Source: Palleronia rufa
Lineage (GTDB): Bacteria; Pseudomonadota; Alphaproteobacteria; Rhodobacterales; Rhodobacteraceae
Direction of reading: 5' to 3'
Length of the DNA stretch: 64,000 bases
Assembly: GCF_000743715.1 (NCBI RefSeq)
Contig: NZ_JQEY01000001.1
Coordinates: 369,406 to 433,405 of the forward strand
The position numbers and the translations under genes were made by a program. The first letter of the stretch is position 1. Each line of letters opens with the position of its first letter. The notes beneath the pieces were generated by a model. That model was not told the origin of the DNA and ran no database searches. It was given only the letters and a program-made list of their open reading frames with translations. Positions 45,779 to 56,041 of the stretch are shown piece after piece.

Positions 45779-46101
45779 TTCAGCTGGGCGTGCAAAGGAT
45801 AGCTGCCGTTCTCGATGTCGCCGAAGAAGTCGGGAAGATCGGGATGGCCGACCGGCTCACCCGAATCGTCCGGCTCCAGATTCTGCTCGGATACATAGGC
45901 GATGTAATAGCTCTGCTCGTTCTCGGCCAAGAGATGATAGTAGGGCTGGTCCTTCGCCGGGCGCGCCTCTTCGGGGATCGACAGATACCACTCTTCGGTG
46001 TTCGAAAAGGTGGGATCCACGTCGAACACGACTCCGCGGAACGGATGCTTGCGATGGCGGACGATCTGCCCGAGATGGTATCTTGCGCGCGTCTTAAGCA
46101 T
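45775..46101 (-). CDS. hspQ: Heat shock protein HspQ
   Basis: A 108-residue HspQ/YccV family protein, in E. coli an adaptor and specificity factor for Lon that also binds hemimethylated DNA. The core KTRARYHLGQIVRHRKHPFRGVVFDVDPTF and the segment QPYYHLLAENEQSYYIAYVSEQNLEPD are the family signature. Its stop overlaps the rhodanese stop by 4 nt in the palindrome CTAG. Heat-shock control is expected from the family but no sigma-32 promoter was clearly read. Confidence 0.95.
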   Translation of the reverse strand: MLKTRARYHLGQIVRHRKHPFRGVVFDVDPTFSNTEEWYLSIPEEARPAKDQPYYHLLAENEQSYYIAYVSEQNLEPDDSGEPVGHPDLPDFFGDIENGSYPLHAQLN

Positions 46102-46185
46102 GGCGGCCCCCTTTCAGCAGCGGTAAAGATGGCGGACCATGCGGGATAAGTCCATGTCCGAGCCGTCAATCGCGGAAACCACGTC

Positions 46186-47070
46186 GTGAACTTGGCGCTC
46201 ACCGTGGCGGAGGTGACAGCGCCAGTGTTCCTGCTGGCGGCGATCGGGTTCGTCTGGGTGAAAGCCGGGTTCGAGTACGAGATCGCGTTCGTCACCCGCA
46301 TGTCCATGACCCTGGGCGTGCCCTGTCTGATCTTCGTGTCCCTGATGCAGACCGAGATCGATCCCGCCGCCCTCACCACCCTGTCGCTGGCCGCCGTCGC
46401 GGCCTATGGCGCCGTCACTGCCGCGATACTTGCCATAACATTGATCCTCGGGCTGGAGTTCCGCACCTACCTGGCGCCGCTGATCTTCGGAAATACGGGA
46501 AATCTGGGCCTGCCGCTGGCGCTGTTCGCCTTCGGGGATGAGGGGCTGGGCTACGCGGTGGTCGTTTTCGCGGTCATGGCGATCTATTCCTTCACCGCCG
46601 GGATCTGGATCGTGTCGGGCGGCGGATCGCTGAAGCGGGTCATCCGGGAGCCCATGGTCACTGCCACGGTGCTGGGCGCCGTGTTCCTCTGGCAGGGCTG
46701 GACCACGCCGGTATTTCTCACGAACACACTCAGCCTGATCGGCCAACTCGCGATACCGCTCATGCTCATCACCCTTGGCGTCGCGGTGGCACGTCTGAGC
46801 CCGCGCGGCCTGGTGCGCCCGATCGTGCTCTCGACCATAAAGGCCGGTGTGTGCGTGGTGATTGCCGCGGCGATCGGTCGCGCCTTCGATCTGCCACCGG
46901 TGGCGTTCGCGGTGCTCGTGATCCAGGTCGCGACACCGGTCGCCGTCACCTCCTATCTCATCGCCGAAAAATACGGCGCCGACAGTGACGCGGTGGCGGG
47001 GCTGGTCGTCGTCTCCACCGTGGCCTCCGTCGTCTATCTTCCGCTCATCCTTGGGGTCGTGATGGCCTGA
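46186..47070 (+). CDS. AEC-family transporter
   Basis: A 294-residue membrane protein with about ten hydrophobic segments, of the auxin efflux carrier (AEC) family, bacterial members of which move organic acids such as malate or malonate. Typical elements are FVTRMSMTLGVPCLIF in the third segment, FGNTGNLGLPLALFAFG, and QVATPVAVTSYLIAEKYGAD near the C terminus. It starts with GTG at 46186, divergent from hspQ by 84 bp. Substrate unknown. Confidence 0.9.
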   Translation: MNLALTVAEVTAPVFLLAAIGFVWVKAGFEYEIAFVTRMSMTLGVPCLIFVSLMQTEIDPAALTTLSLAAVAAYGAVTAAILAITLILGLEFRTYLAPLIFGNTGNLGLPLALFAFGDEGLGYAVVVFAVMAIYSFTAGIWIVSGGGSLKRVIREPMVTATVLGAVFLWQGWTTPVFLTNTLSLIGQLAIPLMLITLGVAVARLSPRGLVRPIVLSTIKAGVCVVIAAAIGRAFDLPPVAFAVLVIQVATPVAVTSYLIAEKYGADSDAVAGLVVVSTVASVVYLPLILGVVMA

Positions 47071-47143
47071 CCCGCGCAAGACGGTTTCTTTGCAGGCTCA
47101 CGCCTGCTATCGTGTCTGCAAAACACAAAAGAAAACACGGCAC

Positions 47144-47728
47144 ATGAGCAGTATTCTACGCGCGGTCATCCTTCTGACCTTCGTCGCGTCCTGCGGCGGA
47201 ACAGAAGCCACGGCCCCCAGAGACCTGGAAAATGCCTGTTCGATCGCTGACGAGCGGCCGCACTACCTGCGGGCAATGCGCAAGACCGAAAGGCGCTATG
47301 GCATCCCGATCGCGGTTCAGATGGCGACGATCCACCAGGAATCGAAGTTCATCGGCAATGCCCGGACGCCTCTGCGCTTCGCGCTGGGAGTTATTCCCAT
47401 GGGCCGTCAGAGTTCGGCCTACGGTTACAGTCAGGCGCTGGACGGAACCTGGGACGAATACAAGGAGCAGACCGGCAAGCGGCGTGCCAAGCGCGACGAC
47501 ATAGAGGACGCAACCGATTTCATGGGCTGGTACATGGACCAGACCACGAAACGGTTGGGCATTTCACGTGGAGACGCGCGCAATCAATACCTTGCCTATC
47601 ACGAAGGCCGCACCGGCTATCGCAACGGCAGCTATAATTCCAAGCCGTGGCTGATGACCGTGGCGGAGCGGGTGCAGACGCGGGCGGTGCTTTACGACGC
47701 CCAGCTTCGCGGCTGCCGCAAGATCTAG
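47144..47728 (+). CDS. Lytic-transglycosylase-like lipoprotein
   Basis: A 194-residue exported protein. The N terminus MSSILRAVILLTFVASCGG has a lipobox with Cys at 17. The rest is an SLT-like fold: YGIPIAVQMATIHQESKFIGNARTP with a probable catalytic Glu in HQES, SAYGYSQALDGTWDEYKEQTG, and YLAYHEGRTGY near the end, the usual trio of motifs in family 1 transglycosylases. It likely acts on peptidoglycan from a membrane anchor. Its stop overlaps that of lolA in CTAG. Confidence 0.88.
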   Translation: MSSILRAVILLTFVASCGGTEATAPRDLENACSIADERPHYLRAMRKTERRYGIPIAVQMATIHQESKFIGNARTPLRFALGVIPMGRQSSAYGYSQALDGTWDEYKEQTGKRRAKRDDIEDATDFMGWYMDQTTKRLGISRGDARNQYLAYHEGRTGYRNGSYNSKPWLMTVAERVQTRAVLYDAQLRGCRKI

Positions 47729-48330
47729 GAGCGCGACTGTACCTCCGTCGGGATGGAGAAGTAGCGCGACGGCAGCCCGTTCACCCGACGCAGATCGCCC
47801 AGTACCGTGGTCGTGCGCGCACCCTGCCCGTCCACGACGACCCACTGGCGAAGCTGGACGGGGTTGCCGGTAAACACCATCTCAAGCTTGCCGTACTGCG
47901 GGCGCTCGGGGTCTTGTGCTGTGACGATGGTCTTGTTGCCGTCCTGCCGATGACCCACGACCATCCCGGCCCGCCCCAGGTCGACGTTCTGGGCCAGGAT
48001 GATCGACAGCGGCGTCTGGCTCAGCGGATACTGCTCCGGCCGGACCGAATTCGACTTTCCATCGAACACGGCCACCTGCCCACCGCCAGCCATCACCAGC
48101 ATCTCCGCCGGCGGTTTGTAGTCGAACCGCAACCGGCCCGGGCGGTGGATGTAGAGCGTTCCGGTAGAGATCGTGCCGTCCGCGTTGATCTGGGTGAAGT
48201 CCGCCTGCGCGGTGGTCAGGGAATTGAGATACTGCGACAGCTGTGCCAGCGGAATTGGTGCGGCCACGGCGGGCGACGCGATCAGCGCACCGGCAGCGGC
48301 GGCGGCAAGAAAGGTTCTGCGGTCGAGCAT
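47725..48330 (-). CDS. lolA: Outer membrane lipoprotein carrier protein LolA
   Basis: A 201-residue periplasmic chaperone that ferries lipoproteins from LolCDE to the outer membrane. The domain starts LSQYLNSLTTAQADFTQINADGT, followed by GTLYIHRPGRLRFDYKPP, the LolA signature. The signal peptide is MLDRRTFLAAAAAGALIASPAVA, with an RRTFLA motif resembling a Tat signal rather than a plain Sec signal. It is convergent with the lipoprotein gene and divergent from dps across 192 bp. Confidence 0.94.
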   Translation of the reverse strand: MLDRRTFLAAAAAGALIASPAVAAPIPLAQLSQYLNSLTTAQADFTQINADGTISTGTLYIHRPGRLRFDYKPPAEMLVMAGGGQVAVFDGKSNSVRPEQYPLSQTPLSIILAQNVDLGRAGMVVGHRQDGNKTIVTAQDPERPQYGKLEMVFTGNPVQLRQWVVVDGQGARTTTVLGDLRRVNGLPSRYFSIPTEVQSRS

Positions 48331-48522
48331 TGTGGGCTCCGTTGATTGGCTTGGGCTTCGATATAGGCGCTCTGCCCCGGCCCGTCACCGTCATGCCATA
48401 TCAGGAGCCTGTCATCGACCGGCGTCGCGGATGGAACCCTCTCCGGCGCCGGGAATTGGTCGCACGACGCGGCCAGGTTCTCTGCCGGCCGCGGGTCACA
48501 CACGAAACGACAGGAGATTGGA

Positions 48523-49005
48523 ATGCCTGAAGCATTCGTCAGCGGCTTGAACGACAACACGCGCACCAAGACGATCGACCTTCTGAACGCCCGGCTTTCG
48601 GACGTGATCTCTCTTGCCATGGCGGTCAAGCAGGCCCACTGGAACCTCAAGGGCCGGGGCTTCATCGGCGTCCATGAGCTTCTGGACGAGGTCGCGGACC
48701 GGCTGCGCGAGAGTTCCGACATGATCGCCGAGCGCGCCGTGATCCTGGGCGGCATCGCCCGCGGCACCACAGAGGTGGTGGCGGAGGAGACCACGATGAC
48801 CGCCTACCCCGTGGAGGAGACCGATCTTCAGGCCCATGTCGCGGCGCTGAAGGAACGGTTCCTGGACGTCGGCGCGAAGATCCGGGCGGCGGCAGAGGAG
48901 GCCGACGACATCGGGGACTCCGATGTCGAGGATCTCTTCATCGAAGTGTCCCGGCAGATCGACAAGGACGCGTGGTTCATCGGCGCGAACGCAGCGCAGG
49001 CCTGA
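48523..49005 (+). CDS. dps: Dps family DNA-protection / ferroxidase protein
   Basis: A 160-residue Dps dodecamer subunit, which binds DNA and oxidises and stores iron in starvation or peroxide stress. The inter-subunit ferroxidase residues are in KQAHWNLKGRGFIGVHELLDEVADRLRESSDMIAERAVILGG (His, Asp and Glu at the expected spacing). The ATG follows CAGGAGATTGGA. A strong intrinsic terminator follows 50 bp after the stop. Regulation by OxyR or Fur is plausible but no box was read. Confidence 0.95.
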   Translation: MPEAFVSGLNDNTRTKTIDLLNARLSDVISLAMAVKQAHWNLKGRGFIGVHELLDEVADRLRESSDMIAERAVILGGIARGTTEVVAEETTMTAYPVEETDLQAHVAALKERFLDVGAKIRAAAEEADDIGDSDVEDLFIEVSRQIDKDAWFIGANAAQA

Positions 49006-49055
49006 TCGCAAAGGTTCTCCCTGGCGAACCTGTCCTTCCTTGGTTCGCCTTCCTG

Positions 49056-49084
49056 GCCCGGCACACCTCGTGCCGGGCTTTTTT
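49056..49084 (+). terminator. Intrinsic terminator after dps
   Basis: A 9-bp perfect stem GCCCGGCAC (49056-49064) / GTGCCGGGC (49070-49078), 5-nt loop, then six T. Orientation fits dps; the opposite strand lacks a T tract, so it does not terminate ftsK. Confidence 0.9.
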
Positions 49085-49100
49085 GTGCGGTGTTTCGCGG

Positions 49101-51947
49101 TCAATGAACCTCGGGGACCAGCACCTCGCGCTTGCCGACGTGGTTGGCAGAGGATACGACATTCTCGTCCTCCATCTGTTCGACCAGCCTGGCCGCCTTG
49201 TTGTAGCCGATGCCCAGTTTGCGCTGGATGTAGGAGGTGGAGCACTTGCGGTCGCGCGCGACGATCTGGACCGCCTGATCGTAGAGCGCATCCTCACCGT
49301 CGGTGTTGCCGCCCGTCCCCAGTCCCAGCACGGCGTCGATGTCACCGCTCTTGTCGTCGTCCGGTCCCTGGACCACGCCGGATTTGTAGTCCGGCGGGCC
49401 GAAGGACTTGAGATAGGTCACGATGTCCTCGACCTCCTCATCGGAACAGAATGGCCCGTGAACCCGGGTGATGCGGCTGCCCCCGGCCATGTAGAGCATG
49501 TCGCCCATGCCCAGAAGCTGCTCGGCGCCCTGCTCGCCCAAGATCGTGCGGCTGTCGATCTTCGACGTTACCTGAAAAGAGATCCGCGTCGGGAAGTTCG
49601 CCTTGATCGTGCCGGTGATGACATCGACCGACGGGCGCTGCGTCGCCATGATGAGGTGGATGCCCGAGGCCCGCGCCATCTGCGCAAGACGCTGAATGCA
49701 GGCCTCGATCTCCTTGCCGGCGACCATCATCAGGTCCGCCATCTCGTCAACGACGACGACGATGAAGGGCAGGATCTCGGGCAGGATCTCCTCGGTCTCG
49801 AAGATCGGCTCGCCGGTGTCCTCGTCGAACCCGGTCTGGACCGTGCGCTCGAACAGCTCTCCCTTCGACAGGGCATCGCGCACCCGGCCGTTGTAGCCGT
49901 CGATGTTGCGCACGCCCATCTTCGACATCTTGCGGTAGCGGTCCTCCATCTCTCCGACGACCCATTTCAGCGCGACGACCGCCTTTTTCGGATCGGTCAC
50001 GACCGGGGACAGGAGGTGCGGGATGCCGTCATAGACGCTGAGTTCCAGCATCTTGGGGTCGATCATGATCATGCGGCATTCCTCTGGCGTGAGCTTGTAG
50101 AGGAGCGACAGGATCATGGTGTTGATCGCCACCGACTTGCCCGAGCCGGTGGTCCCCGCGATCAGAAGGTGGGGCATCTTGGCCAGGTTGGCGACGACCG
50201 GATCGCCGCCGATGTCCTTGCCCAGCGCCAGGGGCAGGCGCTGGGTGCCGTCGCTGAAGTCGCGGCTGGCCAGGATCTCGCGCAGCACGCACATCTCGCG
50301 GTTGTCGTTGGGCAGTTCGATGCCGATGACGGAACGGCCCGGCACCGTGGAGACGCGGGCCGACAGGGCGCTCATCGACCGCGCGATATCGTCGGCCAAA
50401 CCGATCACCCGGCTGGCCTTGAGGCCCGGTGCCGGTTCCAGCTCGTACATGGTGACGACCGGGCCGGGACGGACCGAAACGATCTCACCCTTCACGCCGT
50501 AATCGTCCAGCACGGTTTCCAGCATCCGTGCATTCTCTTCCAGCGCCTCGTCGGACAGCACGTGACGCTCCACGGTCTTGGGATCGGTCAGAAGCGTTAG
50601 TGGCGGGTGTTCGTATGCCGCCGGATCCCCCGCGTCGAAGGCCGGCGACGGCCGCGCATCCGCCGCGTCCCGGGCAGAGGAGACCAGTGGCCGATTCTGG
50701 ACATGCTGCACCTTGGGCTTCGGCGCTTCGCGCTTGATCGCCGGCGCAACCTGTGGACCGCTTTGCGGCCCGGCTGGGGAAAGGTCCGCGCCAAACTCCG
50801 CGTCGAAATCGTCGGCATCGTACTGGGTGGCGTCGATCTCCTCAGGATAGGTGACCTCTTCACGCATCTCCTCATCCTCGTCGAGCACGCGGTCGGCGGT
50901 CGCCCGGGCCAAAATGATCGGTTGGGGTCCACGTGGGTGGCGGCGGCGCTCCCGCGCCTCCGGTTTCGGCCCGCCAGCCGTGAGCTTCGGCTGGTTGCGC
51001 GCGCGCTGCCGGATCGCGTCCGAAATCTTGGCCCGGATCCGGTCGTCCCCGGTGTCCTCTCCCACGGGGTCCCGCTCCCCGAAACCCAGGGCACCGCCGA
51101 TCCGCGACAGGAAACCCGGCTCGATCTCGAAATCGGTGTCGTACCGGTCCTGCGGCCAGGCGCCGTCCGTCGGGCGAAGGGCGGCGGCGGTCTCGATTGG
51201 ATCGTCTTCTTCCTCGGCCGCGCGGCGGCGTTGGTCGCGCCGGACGCGCGCATCGCCGATCCGGTTCGCCGCCTTGCGCGCACCCGCCGTCATGCCGCGT
51301 CCCCCAAAGCCCAACAGCGCGATCAGCGCGGCGTAGGACATCACCGTGCCGCGGATCAGCCAGTTGAGGATCGACTTGACCTCCACAGAGGTAAAGCCCA
51401 GCGCGAAGCCACCCGCCAGAACCGTCGCCAGCATCATCGCAGCCGCGGTCAACTTGAGGCCGAAGGCGCCCTCGACCCCCGCAAGCCCCAGAATCGTTCC
51501 CAGAGCCGTGTCCCCGAAAAGTCCGCCCAGACCGAAGCTCTGGCCCCATTCTGCATCCGGCGCGTGGGTGGACAGATAGATCGACAGCAGCGCCACGCCG
51601 ATCGGCACGAAGATCGCGCGCTGCAGCGCCCGGTCAGAGCCGATGTGGAACATATACCGCCCGCCCCAGACCAGGAATGCGGCCGGCAGACCCCAGGACC
51701 CCAGCCCCGCGATGATCATCATGGGCGAGGCGATGGAAGCACCCATCCGGCCAAGGGCGTTCTGCGCCGGCTCCGACGTGGCGGCCAGCCAGGACGGATC
51801 CTCCGGCCGGTAGGTCAGCAAGGTCACCGCCAAGGCAGCCCCGAGCGCGACCAGCAGCAGTCCCACCAGTTCCTTGCCCCGCTTTTCGAGGATCGCCTGG
51901 GTGTCGCTGTCGAACAATGGGTTCCGCCCGCGAGTCTGATACGCCAT
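49101..51947 (-). CDS. ftsK: DNA translocase FtsK
   Basis: A 948-residue septal DNA pump that aligns chromosome dimers with XerCD at division. Four transmembrane segments lie in about 25-235, an Arg/Glu/Pro-rich linker in about 240-450, then the RecA-like motor with Walker [19 protein letters not shown] (about 590-607) and Walker [17 protein letters not shown], and the C-terminal gamma domain [31 protein letters not shown] that reads KOPS sites. The ATG is 17 bp after the aminotransferase stop, suggesting co-transcription. Confidence 0.97.
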   Translation of the reverse strand: MAYQTRGRNPLFDSDTQAILEKRGKELVGLLLVALGAALAVTLLTYRPEDPSWLAATSEPAQNALGRMGASIASPMMIIAGLGSWGLPAAFLVWGGRYMFHIGSDRALQRAIFVPIGVALLSIYLSTHAPDAEWGQSFGLGGLFGDTALGTILGLAGVEGAFGLKLTAAAMMLATVLAGGFALGFTSVEVKSILNWLIRGTVMSYAALIALLGFGGRGMTAGARKAANRIGDARVRRDQRRRAAEEEDDPIETAAALRPTDGAWPQDRYDTDFEIEPGFLSRIGGALGFGERDPVGEDTGDDRIRAKISDAIRQRARNQPKLTAGGPKPEARERRRHPRGPQPIILARATADRVLDEDEEMREEVTYPEEIDATQYDADDFDAEFGADLSPAGPQSGPQVAPAIKREAPKPKVQHVQNRPLVSSARDAADARPSPAFDAGDPAAYEHPPLTLLTDPKTVERHVLSDEALEENARMLETVLDDYGVKGEIVSVRPGPVVTMYELEPAPGLKASRVIGLADDIARSMSALSARVSTVPGRSVIGIELPNDNREMCVLREILASRDFSDGTQRLPLALGKDIGGDPVVANLAKMPHLLIAGTTGSGKSVAINTMILSLLYKLTPEECRMIMIDPKMLELSVYDGIPHLLSPVVTDPKKAVVALKWVVGEMEDRYRKMSKMGVRNIDGYNGRVRDALSKGELFERTVQTGFDEDTGEPIFETEEILPEILPFIVVVVDEMADLMMVAGKEIEACIQRLAQMARASGIHLIMATQRPSVDVITGTIKANFPTRISFQVTSKIDSRTILGEQGAEQLLGMGDMLYMAGGSRITRVHGPFCSDEEVEDIVTYLKSFGPPDYKSGVVQGPDDDKSGDIDAVLGLGTGGNTDGEDALYDQAVQIVARDRKCSTSYIQRKLGIGYNKAARLVEQMEDENVVSSANHVGKREVLVPEVH

Positions 51948-51964
51948 TCCGGCAGTCCTCTCCG

Positions 51965-53134
51965 TTACCTGTAGAGACAGTCGCGAAGCTGGATCAGCCC
52001 GCGCCGCATTTCGTCTTCTTGGGCCACCAGGGCCACTCTTATGAAGTTCTCGCCCGGCGTCGCGCCATCGACCGTGCGGCTGAGGTAGGATCCCGGGAGC
52101 ACCCGGACCCCGGTTTCGCGCCAGAGCCGCAGTGTGGCCACCTCGCCGTCATCGACCGGCAGCCAGAGAAAGAAGCCCGCCTCTGGCGCGGCGCAGCCGT
52201 CGATCCCGTCGAAGATCGCGTCCACCGTGTCGAACTTGGCCGCGTAGCGGAGGCGGCTTGCCTCGACATGCGCCTCATCCGCCCAGGCACGGGCGCTCAC
52301 CGCCTGGATCGGACCCGGCAGGGGCGCGCCGGCGTAGTTCCGCAGCTGCTTCATCCGGGCGATGGTCCGCGGTCCGCCGGCGGCGAAGCCCGATCGCAGC
52401 CCCGGCAGGTTCGACCGCTTGGACAGGGAATGGAAGATCACCACACGCTCCGGGTCCGCCCCCATCCTGTGCGCGACCTCCAAGGCGCCCGGTGGCGGCG
52501 CGTTGCGGTAGATCTCGGAGTAGCATTCGTCCGCGAAGATGCGGAAGTCATGGCGTTCGGCCAGTTCGATCAGATCGCGCCAGTAGTCCTCTGACGCGAC
52601 CGCACCCTGCGGGTTCGAGGGCGAGCAGAGATAGGCGATCGCCGTCCGGTCGAGCACCGCGGCAGGCAACGCGGCGTAGTCCGGTAGAAACCCGGTCTGG
52701 GATGTGGCCGGAACATAGCGCGGCTCTGCCCCCACCGCGAGCGCCGCCACCGCATAGACCTGATAGAACGGATTGGGCGTCAACACGACCGGGCCGCCCT
52801 CCGGGCACAGGGCGACGGCCGCATTGAACAGGCCCTCCCTCGTCCCGTTCAGGGCCAGGATCTGCGTATCCGCGTCGAGCGGGATGCCATAGCGGCGCGA
52901 CACCCATCCGGCGATGGCCTGCCTGAGCGCGTCCGACCCGTCATTCGGCGGGTACCGTCCGAAATCGGCAAGGCTGTCGGCCAGGACCTGACCCACGAAG
53001 GGCGGCGGGTCGTGGCGCGGCTCCCCGATGGACATGTGCCGCACGGGGCCACCCGGCTCATGCCGGTCCAGCAGAGCGCGCAAACGCGGGAAAGCGTAGT
53101 CGGGCAGAGCCGAAAACCGCCGTGGAAATTGCAT
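51965..53134 (-). CDS. Class I/II aminotransferase, DapC-like
   Basis: A 389-residue PLP aminotransferase. It begins [21 protein letters not shown] and has [23 protein letters not shown], and the PLP lysine Lys239 in [19 protein letters not shown]; the SKRSN-PGLRSGF form is characteristic of the succinyldiaminopimelate aminotransferase group. That would place it in lysine and peptidoglycan precursor synthesis. ATG 53134 is used; an in-frame TTG lies four codons upstream. It is directly upstream of ftsK and downstream of the amidase. Confidence 0.9.
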   Translation of the reverse strand: MQFPRRFSALPDYAFPRLRALLDRHEPGGPVRHMSIGEPRHDPPPFVGQVLADSLADFGRYPPNDGSDALRQAIAGWVSRRYGIPLDADTQILALNGTREGLFNAAVALCPEGGPVVLTPNPFYQVYAVAALAVGAEPRYVPATSQTGFLPDYAALPAAVLDRTAIAYLCSPSNPQGAVASEDYWRDLIELAERHDFRIFADECYSEIYRNAPPPGALEVAHRMGADPERVVIFHSLSKRSNLPGLRSGFAAGGPRTIARMKQLRNYAGAPLPGPIQAVSARAWADEAHVEASRLRYAAKFDTVDAIFDGIDGCAAPEAGFFLWLPVDDGEVATLRLWRETGVRVLPGSYLSRTVDGATPGENFIRVALVAQEDEMRRGLIQLRDCLYR

Positions 53135-53247
53135 ACCGAGCCTCAAGCCGGGGTCTGTCGCCCCTTTGGGTCAACTCTAGCCTCTTGCTGTCGTCGCGGT
53201 CCAGCGCAGCGCCGTCGCGATCAGGGCGGGGGGCTTGCCTGTGACTT

Positions 53248-54576
53248 TTACGCCAAGAGAGATTCGGCCGCGCGGCCTAGCCGCAGCAGACGCGCCTCCG
53301 ACCCCGGAGGACCCAGAAGCGACAGCCCGACCGACGCGACCCCCGTCGGCACCGTCAGCGCGGCCAGACTCATCAGGTTGCCGATCCGGGTGTTGCGCAG
53401 GGTCATCAGGTTGCGCTCCACGTAGTAGTCGGGGTCGGTTTCGAGCCGGTGGAGGTTCGGCGGCAGGATCGGGCAGGTCGGAAGCAGCACGGCATCGACA
53501 CCCGCCGTCGCCGCAAGATATGCCTGCCGCAGAGACTCGAGCCGTCGCCACGCAGCGACGTAGTCGGAGGCGTACACATCCCGGCCGCTGCGGAATCGCG
53601 CGCGCACCTGGGCGAACATCGCGTCCGGGTCGGCCTCGATCGTCTTCCCCCAGACGCCATAGGCCTCGGCCGCAAAGAGCGTAGCGGACAGCGGCATCGC
53701 GTCGGCCACCCCATCGACCCGCCCCCGGCAAAGTCGGGCGCCGGCGGATTCCAACCGCCTGAGCGCCGTGTCGAACCCCTCCGCGACGGCCGGCTCCAGG
53801 TCCTCCAGCGCGCTGGTCTCCAGCACCATGAACCGGCAGCCATATAGCGATGCGCCGCTCAGATCGGGCACGGACCGCCCCGCCAACAGCGCCCAGAGCT
53901 GGGCGGCATCCTCCACCGTCCGCGTCAGCGGACCGACCGTGTCGAAGCGCGGGCACAGCGGCACGACGCCACGCAGGGGGACCGACCCATGCGTGGTTTT
54001 CAGGCCCACAAGATCGTTCCATGCCGCGGGAACGCGCACGGACCCGCCGGTATCCGATCCCACCGCCGCGGCGGCGAGTCCGAAAGCCACCGACGTTGCG
54101 GCGCCAGAGGAGGATCCGCCCGACACGGCCCCGGGATCGTTGATACAGGGCGGGGTTGCGGTCGACGGGTTGAGGCCGAGGCCGGAGAAAGCAAGTTCGC
54201 TCATATGGGTCTTGCCCAGGCACACCGATCCCGCCTGGGACGCGCCCTCCAGAACCGCGGCATCGCGGGACGGGGTTCGCCCGGCCAGAAGCCGGCTGCC
54301 CGATTCCGTCGCCGTGCCCGCACTGTCGAAAAGGTCTTTCCAGGATAGGGGAACGCCGTCCAGGGGGTGACGGCGGGTTCCCGACCGCGCGCGCTCCCCC
54401 GCTGCGGCAGCCTCCGCCCGCGCGCGGTCCGGCGTGGTGCGGGCATAGATCCGCGGGGACAGATCGTGCGCCGCGATCGCGTCCAGAAACGCCTCGCACA
54501 ATTCCTCCGGCACGATCCTGCCCGCCGCGATGTCACGTCCCAGGACCGCGGCGCCCCGTTTCAGCCAGTCCGTCAT
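53248..54576 (-). CDS. Amidase signature family hydrolase
   Basis: A 442-residue amidase. The Ser-cisSer-Lys triad is visible: Lys80 in GVPLSWKDLFD, the serine run GGSSSGAA at 153-160, and Ser179 in GSDTGGSVRVPAAWN. Similar proteins include GatA and many nitrile- or urea-pathway amidases, but the lack of gatB/gatC and the shorter length argue against GatA. The start MTDWLKRGAAVLGRD (54576) is chosen by homology over a longer frame. It is divergent from ubiH by 76 bp. Confidence 0.92.
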   Translation of the reverse strand: MTDWLKRGAAVLGRDIAAGRIVPEELCEAFLDAIAAHDLSPRIYARTTPDRARAEAAAAGERARSGTRRHPLDGVPLSWKDLFDSAGTATESGSRLLAGRTPSRDAAVLEGASQAGSVCLGKTHMSELAFSGLGLNPSTATPPCINDPGAVSGGSSSGAATSVAFGLAAAAVGSDTGGSVRVPAAWNDLVGLKTTHGSVPLRGVVPLCPRFDTVGPLTRTVEDAAQLWALLAGRSVPDLSGASLYGCRFMVLETSALEDLEPAVAEGFDTALRRLESAGARLCRGRVDGVADAMPLSATLFAAEAYGVWGKTIEADPDAMFAQVRARFRSGRDVYASDYVAAWRRLESLRQAYLAATAGVDAVLLPTCPILPPNLHRLETDPDYYVERNLMTLRNTRIGNLMSLAALTVPTGVASVGLSLLGPPGSEARLLRLGRAAESLLA

Positions 54577-54652
54577 GGCTCCCTCACAGCTCTGGCCCGC
54601 AGCGTCAGCCGGGCGCATGGACAATGCCTGATCGCAGGCCATAGTCCACCCC

Positions 54653-55861
54653 ATGAACCACGATGTCATTATCGCCGGCGGCGGCCTGGTCGGGTCGAGC
54701 CTGGCCGTCGCCCTGTCCCAGGCCGGCCTGTCGGTCGCGCTGGTCGATCCGGTGCCGCAACGGACGCGGAGCGGTGACGGGTTCGACGGCCGCAGCTACG
54801 CGCTGTCGGTCGCATCCCGGAACCTGCTCCGCGCGCTCGGACTCTGGGTCGAGCTTGCGGAGTCGGCGCAACCGATCCTGGACATCCGCATCTCGGACGG
54901 GCGGGTGACCGACGGCCCGTCGCCGCTGACGCTGGCCTTCGATCACGCGGAGATCGAGGAAGGCCCGATGGGCCACATGGTGGAGGACCGCCACCTGCGG
55001 CCGGTTCTCCTGAACGCCCTCGACCGTGTGACGGTGATCGAAGGGAGCGTGACGGACCACCTTGCGGGGCCCGCCGCGGTGGAGGCCACGCTGAATGACG
55101 GGCGCCTCCTGTCGGCGGCGGTCCTTATCGGTTCTGACGGGCGCCATTCCGGCGTGGCGGCGCGCGCCGGGATCCGGCGCACCGGCTGGGACTACGGGCA
55201 AAACGCGCTGGTCGCGGCGATTGCCCACCAGCGCCCGCACGAAGGCGTGGCACATCAGTTCTTCATGCCAGAGGGTCCACTGGCGATCCTGCCGCTGAAA
55301 GGCAATCGCTCTTCCATCGTCTGGACGGAGCGCCGGGACCGCGCCGAAACGCTGACGGCCATGCCGGACGACGACTACCTGGACGTTCTGCGCCCGCGGT
55401 TTGGCGACTTTCTGGGCGATATCGCCCTGGCCGGAGCGCGTCATACCTTTCCCCTGGCGCTGTCCATCGCCAACAGCTTCGTCGGCCCGCGGGTCGCTCT
55501 GGTGGGCGACGCGGCCCACGCGGTGCATCCCATCGCCGGTCAAGGCCTGAACGCGGGGCTCAAGGACGTTGCCAGCATCGCCGAAGTCCTGGTCCTGGCC
55601 CGCAGGCGCGGCGAGGATCCGGGGCGAAGCGATGTACTGGCGCGGCACGAACGCTGGCGGCGGTTCGACGTGACCGCCCTTGCGCTGGCGACGGACGGGG
55701 CCAACCGGCTGTTTTCGAACGACAACGGACTTCTGCGTATAGCGCGGGACCTGGGGCTTGCGGCGGTTCAGAGATTGCCGGCCCTGCGCCGCGGGTTCAT
55801 CCGCGAGGCGGCCGGCCTCAGCGGAGACCGCCCTGCCCTGCTGCGCGGACGCAAGCCCTGA
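54653..55861 (+). CDS. FAD-dependent ubiquinone biosynthesis hydroxylase (UbiH/Coq6 family)
   Basis: A 402-residue flavin monooxygenase that hydroxylates the ubiquinone ring. The FAD dinucleotide fold IIAGGGLVGSSLAVALSQAGLSVALVD is at residues 5-30, the DG motif VLIGSDGRHSGVAARAGI at about 158-175, and the second FAD motif VALVGDAAHAVHPIAGQGLNAGLKD at about 282-306, the UbiH/UbiF signature. Which ring position it acts on (C5, C1 or C6; UbiL/UbiM-type alphaproteobacterial enzymes can do several) cannot be decided. Its stop is 3 bp from the convergent Trm112 gene. Confidence 0.93.
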   Translation: MNHDVIIAGGGLVGSSLAVALSQAGLSVALVDPVPQRTRSGDGFDGRSYALSVASRNLLRALGLWVELAESAQPILDIRISDGRVTDGPSPLTLAFDHAEIEEGPMGHMVEDRHLRPVLLNALDRVTVIEGSVTDHLAGPAAVEATLNDGRLLSAAVLIGSDGRHSGVAARAGIRRTGWDYGQNALVAAIAHQRPHEGVAHQFFMPEGPLAILPLKGNRSSIVWTERRDRAETLTAMPDDDYLDVLRPRFGDFLGDIALAGARHTFPLALSIANSFVGPRVALVGDAAHAVHPIAGQGLNAGLKDVASIAEVLVLARRRGEDPGRSDVLARHERWRRFDVTALALATDGANRLFSNDNGLLRIARDLGLAAVQRLPALRRGFIREAAGLSGDRPALLRGRKP

Positions 55862-55864
55862 CGG

Positions 55865-56041
55865 TCAGTCCTCCAGCTTGCGGGCCTCGTCGACCAGCAT
55901 GATCGGAATGCCGTCGCGGATCGGATAAGCCAGATGGGCGGCTTTCGAAATCAGCTCCTGCCGCTCGGCGTCGAAGGTCAGCACGGCATGGGTCTCCGGG
56001 CAAACCAGCGCCTCGAGCGTCTTGCGGTCGATCTGCGTCAT
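55865..56041 (-). CDS. Trm112 family protein
   Basis: A 58-residue protein: [20 protein letters not shown], then [20 protein letters not shown] and [14 protein letters not shown]. This is the bacterial Trm112/YcaR-like zinc-ribbon fold that in eukaryotes and archaea activates methyltransferases; here only one of the ribbon cysteines (CPET) remains, as in many alphaproteobacterial homologues. The ATG overlaps the LON-domain gene stop by 4 nt, so it is the last gene of the cnoX operon. Confidence 0.88.
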   Translation of the reverse strand: MTQIDRKTLEALVCPETHAVLTFDAERQELISKAAHLAYPIRDGIPIMLVDEARKLED

